Notes under the pieces: generated by a model | Seen by the model: only the letters and a program-made list of their open reading frames with translations | Told to the model about the DNA's origin: nothing | Database searches by the model: none | Source of the DNA: Gammaproteobacteria bacterium | GTDB taxonomy: Bacteria > Pseudomonadota > Gammaproteobacteria > Arenicellales > Poriferihabitantaceae | Assembly (NCBI GenBank): GCA_012103395.1 | Contig: WLWV01000007.1 | Span: forward strand, 1-35,513 | DNA length: 35,513 nucleotides | Reading direction: 5' to 3' | Shown here: positions 28,323 to 35,513 of the stretch, piece by piece | Position numbering within the stretch: position 1 is the first letter of the stretch | Layout of the letters: the number at the start of each line of letters is the position of its first letter | Made by a program: the position numbers and the translations under genes

Positions 28323-28592
28323 TCAAAGTGAGAACATTGAGTCTAGATCGTGTCGGGAATAGGCTTTAAACGCCAGCATGGTGTCAGTTTTTTCGATGTC
28401 TTCGAATTTGGACAGCTTATTGGTTACGAGAGAAGCCAGATCGTCATTATCTTTAACACGGATGATGGCGACTAGATCATATTTCCCAGATACAGAATAG
28501 ACTTCACTTATCTCAGGCATCTCAACGAGCAGATCTGCTACTTTGTTAACATTGTTGCGCTTTATGTTCATTAAGATGATGGAAGTAATCAT
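28323..28592 (-). CDS. Stand-alone Lrp/AsnC ligand-binding (RAM) domain protein
   Basis: 89 aa: ITSIILMNIKRNNVNKVADLLVEMPEISEVYSVSGKYDLVAIIRVKDNDDLASLVTNKLSKFEDIEKTDTMLAFKAYS; no HTH domain. Confidence 0.85.
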   Translation of the reverse strand: MITSIILMNIKRNNVNKVADLLVEMPEISEVYSVSGKYDLVAIIRVKDNDDLASLVTNKLSKFEDIEKTDTMLAFKAYSRHDLDSMFSL

Positions 28593-28924
28593 GTATTGGC
28601 AGCCTTTAATTCAGAGGTGGTGTTGGTTGAAATTCTATATCGCGTAAACCGCAGTAACAATAGTCAAACCTAAGGTCAGGAGCATTTACATTTCCATGAG
28701 TCTTAATAAATGGCAAAGGAAGGCGAAAGCGTAGGGTACCTTTTATACCAAATCAAGGGAATATTGAGTACCTTGATGGGAAAATCGGGAAGTAATTCTC
28801 TAATCCACGAATGTTTTTGTTATAATCCGCCGTTTTTAGGTGTCGGGTCTGGTGTTAAAGTGAAATCTGCCTGTTTGCCCGAGTGAGTTGATCAGTTTTT
28901 CCAATTTTTTATGAGGTTTTATAC

Positions 28925-29518
28925 ATGACGGACGATCATGTGGATAGCAGGCGACGTCGTTTGTTAACGGTTGCCACGACAACTGTTGGCTTGGCCGGTG
29001 CTGTTGGTCTTGTAATCCCATTCGCGGGTAGTTTGAGCCCAAGCGAAAAAGCGAAAGCAGCCGGAGCCCCTGTGCAAGTTGACATCAGCAAACTGGAGTC
29101 TGGTCAGCAGATTACGGTTGAATGGCGAGGTAAACCAGTGTGGATTATCCGGCGTTCTCAAGAAATGCTGGAGCAGCTCTCCAGCCTTGATGGCTCTCTT
29201 GCGGATCCAAAATCTGAATCGAATCAGCAACCCGCTTATGCTCAGAATGCTTACCGCTCAATTAAAGATGAATTACTCATCCTTGTGGGTATTTGTACGC
29301 ACTTGGGGTGTTCTCCCGGTTATCAACCGGATATTGGCCCAGCTGCTTTTGATGAAAACTGGAAAGGTGGTTTTCTTTGTGTCTGCCACGGATCGAAATT
29401 CGATATGGCGGGAAGAGTTTATAGTGGGGTGCCAGCACCGACAAACTTGGTCGTTCCCCCGCATCAGTATCTGTCAGATACGGTGATTGTTATTGGTGAA
29501 GACGGAGGGTTAGTCTGA
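28925..29518 (+). CDS. petA: Ubiquinol-cytochrome c reductase iron-sulfur (Rieske) subunit
   Basis: Tat-like SRRRRLLTVATT; CTHLGCSP and CVCHGSKFD Rieske cluster motifs. Confidence 0.97.
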   Translation: MTDDHVDSRRRRLLTVATTTVGLAGAVGLVIPFAGSLSPSEKAKAAGAPVQVDISKLESGQQITVEWRGKPVWIIRRSQEMLEQLSSLDGSLADPKSESNQQPAYAQNAYRSIKDELLILVGICTHLGCSPGYQPDIGPAAFDENWKGGFLCVCHGSKFDMAGRVYSGVPAPTNLVVPPHQYLSDTVIVIGEDGGLV

Positions 29519-30747
29519 TGAGTTTTATTGATTGGGTAGACGAACGATTTCCGGCCACTAAGGTATGGAAAGAGCATTTTACTGAATACTACGCGCCAAA
29601 GAATTTTAACTTTTGGTACTTCTTTGGTAGTTTGGCGCTGGTTGTTCTTGTATTGCAGATCATAACAGGCCTATTGTTGGCGATGAACTATAAGCCGGAC
29701 GCAGAATTAGCATTCGCCTCGGTGGAATACATTATGCGGGATGTATGGGGTGGTTGGTTCGTGCGCTATATGCATTCAACCGGAGCATCGATGTTCTTTG
29801 TGGTCATTTATCTCCATATGTTTCGTGGGCTATTGTACGGTTCGTATCGTAATCCCCGGGAACTGATTTGGATATTCGGTATGGTTATCTACCTTGCTAT
29901 GATGGCCACAGCGTTTTTCGGCTATCTACTTCCTTGGGGGCAAATGTCTTTTTGGGGCGCACAAGTTATTGTTAACCTCTTTGAAACCCTGCCTTTTATT
30001 GGTGCGGCCCTGTCCGAGTGGATTCGTGGTGACTACGTCATCTCTGATATTACTCTGAATCGTTTTTTCGCTTTCCATTTTCTGATTCCTTTTATCCTGC
30101 TTGGTTTGGTCTTTTTGCATATCGTTTCACTGCATAAAGTTGGGTCCAACAATCCGGATGGTATTGAGATTAAGAAGGGTCCAAAAGGAAACAAATGGAG
30201 TAAAGATGCCCCGGCAGACAGTATCCCTTTTCATCCTTATTACACTGTAAAAGATGTAATGGGACTGGTTGTGTTTCTGATTTTCTTCATCATCATTGTT
30301 TTCTTTATGCCTGAAATGGGGGGGTATTTCTTGGAGCAACCGAATTTTGAACCGGCTAATCCATTGAAAACACCAGACCATATTGCACCGGTGTGGTACT
30401 TCACGCCTTACTATGCAATCTTAAGGGCAGTGCCCAGTTTTGCAGGGACTCAGGTTTGGGGTGTGTTGGCAATGGGTGCTTCCATTGCGATGTTCTTCAT
30501 CCTGCCTTGGCTTGACCGCAGTCCAGTGAAATCGATTCGTTATAAGGGACCGATTTTTAAATCTTGCCTCACGGTATTTGCGATTTCGTTTGTTGTGCTT
30601 GGCTATTTGGGGACTCAACCTCCTACCCCTGGACTGACGCTGTTAGCTCAAGTGTTCTCCATCATTTATTTTGCATTTTTCTTACTCATGCCTATTTATA
30701 GCAAAATGGATAAAACTAAACCCGTTCCAGAGAGGCTAACGAAATGA
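29518..30747 (+). CDS. petB: Cytochrome b, bc1 complex
   Basis: LQIITGLLLAMNY, RYMHSTGASMFFVVIYLHMFRGLLYGSY, GYLLPWGQMSFWGAQVI, FHFLIPFILLGLVFLHIVSLH; overlaps petA stop and petC start. Confidence 0.97.
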   Translation: MSFIDWVDERFPATKVWKEHFTEYYAPKNFNFWYFFGSLALVVLVLQIITGLLLAMNYKPDAELAFASVEYIMRDVWGGWFVRYMHSTGASMFFVVIYLHMFRGLLYGSYRNPRELIWIFGMVIYLAMMATAFFGYLLPWGQMSFWGAQVIVNLFETLPFIGAALSEWIRGDYVISDITLNRFFAFHFLIPFILLGLVFLHIVSLHKVGSNNPDGIEIKKGPKGNKWSKDAPADSIPFHPYYTVKDVMGLVVFLIFFIIIVFFMPEMGGYFLEQPNFEPANPLKTPDHIAPVWYFTPYYAILRAVPSFAGTQVWGVLAMGASIAMFFILPWLDRSPVKSIRYKGPIFKSCLTVFAISFVVLGYLGTQPPTPGLTLLAQVFSIIYFAFFLLMPIYSKMDKTKPVPERLTK

Positions 30748-31487
30748 AATTAAAAATCGTTACGTTGTTGCTGATTTTATTGCCAGCCGTTGGCTTTGCC
30801 TCTTCAGCTTCAAAGATGGAAATGGACCACATTGAAGTAGCGCTTAACAATAAAGCATCATTACAAAACGGTGCCAAATTGTTTGTGAACTACTGTCTTT
30901 CATGTCATAGCGCACAGTATATGCGTTACAACAGGATGGCCTCGGATTTGGGCATTCCTGAAGATGTGGTGAGGGAAAACATGGTGTTCACTGACAGCAA
31001 GATTGGTGATTTGATGACGACTACCATGAACGCTAAAGATGCTACCAAGTGGTTTGGGGTGGCTCCTCCTGATCTTTCTCTGATCGGCAGATTACGTGAT
31101 CCCGAATGGTTATATAACTATCTGAGATCGTTCTATCTCGATGAGAATTCTCCAAGTGGTTGGAACAATGTTGTTTTTGAAAACGTTGCGATGCCCCATG
31201 CGTTGTATGAGCTCCAAGGCCAACGTAAGGCGATATTCAAAACAGTCACTGAAGCTGATGGCCTCGAAGTGGAAAAACTTGATCGTTTTGAGTTGGTAAA
31301 ACCGGGAAAGATGACCCTTGAAGAATATGATGATGCGATGAAGGATCTCACTAATTTTCTTGTTTACCTTGGCGAGCCAGCCAAAATGGTTCGCGGGAAG
31401 TACGGTGTTTGGGTGATTATATTCCTACTGATGTTCGGTGCACTTGCCTACGCGCTTAAAAAAGAATATTGGCGAGATGTCCACTAG
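30744..31487 (+). CDS. petC: Cytochrome c1, bc1 complex
   Basis: CLSCHSAQYMRYNR heme motif; APPDLSLIGR; C-terminal TM anchor. Confidence 0.97.
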   Translation: MKLKIVTLLLILLPAVGFASSASKMEMDHIEVALNNKASLQNGAKLFVNYCLSCHSAQYMRYNRMASDLGIPEDVVRENMVFTDSKIGDLMTTTMNAKDATKWFGVAPPDLSLIGRLRDPEWLYNYLRSFYLDENSPSGWNNVVFENVAMPHALYELQGQRKAIFKTVTEADGLEVEKLDRFELVKPGKMTLEEYDDAMKDLTNFLVYLGEPAKMVRGKYGVWVIIFLLMFGALAYALKKEYWRDVH

Positions 31488-31518
31488 TTAGCTGTTTGGC
31501 AAACATAAAGGATAAGCT

Positions 31519-32154
31519 ATGAGTCTCAATTCATCGGTAACTGAACGTCGACCTTCCATGACCTTGCTTTCAGGGTCTGGCGATATATTCAGCCATTGCT
31601 GTCGAATCGTGCTGTTGGAGAAGGATATTGAATGTAGCGTCGAATATGTTGCTGACCAGCCTACATTGGAGAAGCTAGGGGAGTTCAATCCTTACCGGGA
31701 AACACCAACTCTGTTAGATCGAGATGTTGCTCTCTATGATATGAGGGTAATTCTTGAATATCTCGATGAACGGTTTCCACATCCTCCGTTGATGCCCGTT
31801 GATCCGATCACTCGTGCTAAAACTCGGCTAATGGTCTCTCGGCTAACGCGAGATTGGTTATCGCCTATTTGCCTATTAGGTGAGTCAGCGGTGCCCAGAT
31901 TACCATCGGCACTGAAGCGGGACATTGAGGATGGTTTGACCGCATTGTCTTCGCTTTTTGTGGGGCATTCCTGCTTTCTTGGGGATGACTTTACGATGGT
32001 TGATGCATATTTCGGCCCCTTGTTATGGAGGCTGCCAGCTTTTGGTATCAAGTTACCACCGCATGCTGATCCCATTTTGCAATATGCCGAGAATCTATTC
32101 GCAAGGTCTACTTTCCATGACAGTCTGAGCGACCAAGAAATAGAACTGCGTTAA
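31519..32154 (+). CDS. sspA: Stringent starvation protein A (GST-fold)
   Basis: LLSGSGDIFSHCCRIVLLEKDI, NPYRETPTLLDRDVALYDMRVILEYLDERFPHPPLMPVDP. Confidence 0.93.
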   Translation: MSLNSSVTERRPSMTLLSGSGDIFSHCCRIVLLEKDIECSVEYVADQPTLEKLGEFNPYRETPTLLDRDVALYDMRVILEYLDERFPHPPLMPVDPITRAKTRLMVSRLTRDWLSPICLLGESAVPRLPSALKRDIEDGLTALSSLFVGHSCFLGDDFTMVDAYFGPLLWRLPAFGIKLPPHADPILQYAENLFARSTFHDSLSDQEIELR

Positions 32155-32229
32155 AGTCAAATTGAAATCTGCTTTATATTGTTGTGTTTTTAGGTGTGGT
32201 GAATGATGGATAAAGGGATAATTCGGTAG

Positions 32230-32685
32230 ATGAATACTCGTAACAGTGGCGAGAACTCAGAGAGCTCAACCAAGCCCTATTTGCTAAGAGCGATTCACCA
32301 ATGGGCCGTTGAGAATAATATGACGCCCCAGGTTTTAGTGGCCGCTAGTATGCCTGGCGTGGTGGTGCCTATGCACTATGTGCAGAATGATCAGATTGTA
32401 CTCAATGTTCACCCCCAGTCTGTTGTGGGGTTGGAGCTTGGGAATGATTTTCTTTGGTTTTCAGCGCGCTTTTCGGGAAAATCCTTCGAAATCACCATAC
32501 CCGTTGAAGCCATCGTTGCTATTTATGCTAGAGAAAACGGTCAAGGGATTTTCTTCCAATCGGATGGGAGTGGTGTCACCCCACCAGGTGTTGATAGTGA
32601 TTCCAATCGCATAACCGATTCGTCAGATGGAAAGCCAAAGGGAAAAAAGAAACCTTCTTCATCAAAACTTAAGCTGGTGAAATGA
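32230..32685 (+). CDS. sspB: ClpXP protease adaptor SspB
   Basis: KPYLLRAIHQWAVENNMTPQVLV, VLNVHPQSVVGLELGNDFLWFSARFSGKSFEITIPVEAIVAIYARENGQGIFF; follows sspA. Confidence 0.93.
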   Translation: MNTRNSGENSESSTKPYLLRAIHQWAVENNMTPQVLVAASMPGVVVPMHYVQNDQIVLNVHPQSVVGLELGNDFLWFSARFSGKSFEITIPVEAIVAIYARENGQGIFFQSDGSGVTPPGVDSDSNRITDSSDGKPKGKKKPSSSKLKLVK

Positions 32686-32883
32686 TTGTGCTGTTCCGTG
32701 TCAGTTTGCGAGCAGATTGATAACCACACATTTTCATTTCCTAACGGATGCGTTACGGTTATAAACTGATGTTATATCCATCGCTATTTTGGGTAGCTCC
32801 TAGAGAGAATCTAAGACACCTTCCTGCTTTCGCTATCTTTCAATTATCTGAAACAACTTTCTGAACCTAACGAGCTAGAGAAA

Positions 32884-33423
32884 ATGAGACAGTTTAGAGG
32901 TACAACTATACTATCGGTTCGCAAGGGTAACACTGTCGTGATTGGTGGTGATGGGCAAGTCTCTTTGGGCAATACTGTAATGAAAGGAAACGCCCGGAAG
33001 GTCAGAAGGCTGTACGGTGACCAGGTGCTGGCCGGATTTGCTGGAGGAACAGCTGATGCTTTTACGCTGTTTGAGCGCTTCGAGGGTAAATTGGAAAAGC
33101 ATGGTGGGCAATTGGTACGGGCCGCGGTGGAAATGGCAAAGGATTGGCGAACTGACCGGATTTTGAGGCGTCTTGAAGCGTTGTTGACTGTTGCGGACAG
33201 CGAAGCGTCACTAATTATTTCTGGAAATGGTGATGTCATTGAGCCTGAGCAAGGAGTCATGGCCATTGGGTCGGGTGGTGATTACGCAAAATCCGCTGCT
33301 TTAGCTTTGCTTGAGAACACGGAATTAGGTGCTGAAGCCATTGTTGAGAAAGGCCTGACCATCGCTGGCAAAATCTGTATTTATACCAACGATCATTTAA
33401 CCATCGAAAAGCTCGATTTCTAA
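32884..33423 (+). CDS. hslV: ATP-dependent protease subunit HslV
   Basis: [40 protein letters not shown]; adjacent hslU. Confidence 0.97.
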   Translation: MRQFRGTTILSVRKGNTVVIGGDGQVSLGNTVMKGNARKVRRLYGDQVLAGFAGGTADAFTLFERFEGKLEKHGGQLVRAAVEMAKDWRTDRILRRLEALLTVADSEASLIISGNGDVIEPEQGVMAIGSGGDYAKSAALALLENTELGAEAIVEKGLTIAGKICIYTNDHLTIEKLDF

Positions 33424-33451
33424 TTGACCAACCCTGTGTGAGAACGACGTT

Positions 33452-34774
33452 ATGAGTGAAATGACCCCAAGGGAAATTGTCGCGGAGCTGGACAAGCACA
33501 TTATCGGGCAGAAAGATGCGAAGCGATCTGTGTCTATTGCGCTTCGAAACCGTTGGAGGCGGAGTCTTGTGGATGAGCCTTTGCGTGCCGAGATTACGCC
33601 GAAAAACATTTTGATGATTGGCCCGACGGGAGTGGGAAAAACTGAAATTGCTCGCCGGTTGGCAAAGCTTGCTAATGCGCCTTTCATTAAAGTGGAAGCG
33701 ACAAAGTTTACCGAAGTGGGTTATGTAGGACGAGAGGTGGATTCGATCATCAAGGATTTAATGGACATTGCTGTAAAAATGTCGCGGGAAGACGCGATGA
33801 TCAAGGTGGGAACACGGGCAGAAGATGCTGCCGAGGAACAAATATTGGATATTCTGCTACCGCCTGCAAGAGGAGGTGAGGGGGATAGTGACGGCGCTGC
33901 TAGGCAGCGATTTCGGAAAATGCTCCGAGAAAAGAGGCTTGACTCAAAAGAAATTGAGATTGAAGTGAGCGCATCGAGTGTTGGGGTGGAAATAATGGCT
34001 CCCCCTGGAATGGAGGAGATGACAAGCCAACTTCAAAACATGTTCCACAACGTGGGCGGTGAGAAAAAGCGACCAAGAAAGGTGAAAATATCGGAAGCAA
34101 TGAAACTATTGATCGAAGAAGAGTCAGCTAAGTTGGTGAACGAAGAAGAGATTAAGTTACAGGCTTTAGAGAAAGTGGAGCAACACGGTATCGTGTTTTT
34201 AGATGAAATAGACAAAATTGTGGGTAGATCAGCCGAAGGAACGAGTAGTGCCGATGTGTCCAGAGAGGGCGTTCAAAGAGATTTACTGCCCCTTGTGGAA
34301 GGTTCTACTGTGACAACCAAATATGGTATGGTCAAAACAGATCACATCCTTTTTATCGCATCAGGCGCTTTTTCACTTTCTAAACCATCTGATTTGATTC
34401 CAGAGTTGCAGGGGAGATTACCGATTCGCGTCGAATTGAGAGCGCTCAAAACAGAAGACTTTATTCGTATATTGACTGAGCCGGACGCGTCGCTCACTCA
34501 GCAATATTCAGCATTGATGCAAACAGAAGGTGTTGGCCTCGATTTCAACGGCAGCGGGGTAAGACGAATTGCGGAAATCGCTTGGCAAGTCAATGAGCAA
34601 ACTGAAAACATCGGCGCGAGAAGATTGCACACGGTAATGGAGCGATTACTTGAAACAATTTCCTTTGAGGCCGCTGATCGTTCCGGCGAAATTATTCTGG
34701 TCGATGATGCTTATGTGGATTTGCACCTAAAAGACCTCGTGGAAGATCAGGATCTTTCGAGATATATCTTGTAA
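33452..34774 (+). CDS. hslU: ATP-dependent protease ATPase subunit HslU
   Basis: [85 protein letters not shown]. Confidence 0.97.
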   Translation: MSEMTPREIVAELDKHIIGQKDAKRSVSIALRNRWRRSLVDEPLRAEITPKNILMIGPTGVGKTEIARRLAKLANAPFIKVEATKFTEVGYVGREVDSIIKDLMDIAVKMSREDAMIKVGTRAEDAAEEQILDILLPPARGGEGDSDGAARQRFRKMLREKRLDSKEIEIEVSASSVGVEIMAPPGMEEMTSQLQNMFHNVGGEKKRPRKVKISEAMKLLIEEESAKLVNEEEIKLQALEKVEQHGIVFLDEIDKIVGRSAEGTSSADVSREGVQRDLLPLVEGSTVTTKYGMVKTDHILFIASGAFSLSKPSDLIPELQGRLPIRVELRALKTEDFIRILTEPDASLTQQYSALMQTEGVGLDFNGSGVRRIAEIAWQVNEQTENIGARRLHTVMERLLETISFEAADRSGEIILVDDAYVDLHLKDLVEDQDLSRYIL

Positions 34775-34812
34775 TTTCGTTCTTCCGGTAAATACTGACA
34801 CTAACGACGGTT

Positions 34813-35427
34813 ATGCTGCGCGCTGAATTAGGGTTGGGTGTCGCAATTATAAGAATATTGATGTTGGGATTGGTAACGGTTGTTGGTTTGTTAGTCGTGC
34901 CAATTTTTACAATATCATCAGTGAATCTCCGATATGGACTTACTAGGACCTAGCATACTTGGGTGTTACATATCTTGGGAATTCGGTGCGAGCTCTCGGG
35001 GGATGAATTCTCCGCAGGTTCGCTTTTGGTGTCGAATCATGTGTCTTGGGCCGATATTTGCTTGATTGGTTCAGCATTCCCCGTTACCTTTTTGGCTGGA
35101 AGTAAGATTGGCAAATGGCCCGTTCTTGGTTGGCTGATGAACAAAGCGGGTACGCTATTTATTGATCGGGGGCGAGGTGCCGAAAGAGCGAGTCGCGAGG
35201 TTGCAAATTTACTGGCAACAGGGAACAGCGTCGCTATTTTTCCAGAAGGCAGAACATCGGATGGTAAATCGGTTGGCAAATTCCATGCCCGCTTATATCA
35301 AGCAGCGACGGCAGCAAATAAGAACGTTCAAGCTGTTGGTATACGCTATGAGGATAAGCTTGGAAACCGGGTAGCTGATGTGAGATGGATTGTGCAACCC
35401 TACGTCTGTAACTTCGGTTTAGTTTGA
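34813..35427 (+). pseudogene. 1-acyl-sn-glycerol-3-phosphate acyltransferase-like (LPLAT) gene with internal amber and truncated 3' end
   Basis: ATG at 34813 reads MLRAELGLGVAIIRILMLGLVTVVG...NLRYGLTRT, then TAG (34951-34953), then in the same frame HTWVLHILGIRCELSGDEFSAGSLLVSNHVSWADICLIGS...FIDRGRG...AIFPEGRTSDGKSVGKF, ending with non-homologous VCNFGLV*. Confidence 0.8.
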
Positions 35428-35513
35428 GTCATTATTGTCGTTCCACACGATATATCGCTTGTCGGCATTGCTCCATTCATCGTCAATCTCAACGAGAATG
35501 GCACTGACAAGCC
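35419..35513 (-). mobile_element. C-terminal end of an IS256-family-like transposase (partial, runs off window)
   Basis: Minus strand from the window end reads LVSAILVEIDDEWSNADKRYIVWNDNNDSN*, resembling the RLvtaxlxEixdEW...RY C-terminus of IS256-family transposases; sits where the acyltransferase reading frame loses homology. Confidence 0.6.

Noticed and set aside
1-35513. CRISPR arrays, tRNA or rRNA genes, prophage modules
   Set aside because: No regularly spaced repeats, cloverleaf-like sequences or phage structural genes were recognised by eye; a tRNAscan/Infernal run would be needed to exclude small RNAs.

Overview
Gammaproteobacterial-type chromosomal segment; family calls come from reading the translations, no searches were run. 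The left two thirds is accessory. It holds: an amino-acid ABC operon with a truncated receptor gene (220-2984); a duplicated isocitrate lyase/PEP mutase-family gene (3500-4366 and 6831-7703) flanking two exported NTF2/SnoaL-like proteins and a LysR regulator; two short inverted-repeat elements with AATTRAGGACACCC termini; a pentapeptide-repeat/WD40 gene remnant broken at a 12-C tract; tatD; an EamA transporter; an oxygenase/peroxidase-like/ABC/creatininase cluster (11201-16802); trxC; an MFS transporter; a ChaC-like protein; an ABC-2 exporter with a frameshifted permease; a 1220-aa lipoprotein of unknown family; a split bicupin; and a molybdopterin oxidoreductase. The right third is conserved core: petABC, sspAB, hslVU. 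The window ends in a lysophospholipid acyltransferase gene with an in-frame amber stop, cut off by the 3' end of what looks like an IS256-family transposase. The most interesting items are (i) the small element that supplies both a stop codon to one truncated gene and a start codon to the next, (ii) the poly-C-interrupted pentapeptide/WD40 remnant, (iii) the large lipoprotein with repeated two-Cys C-terminal modules, and (iv) the number of partly decayed genes. No CRISPR array, rRNA or tRNA was recognised.
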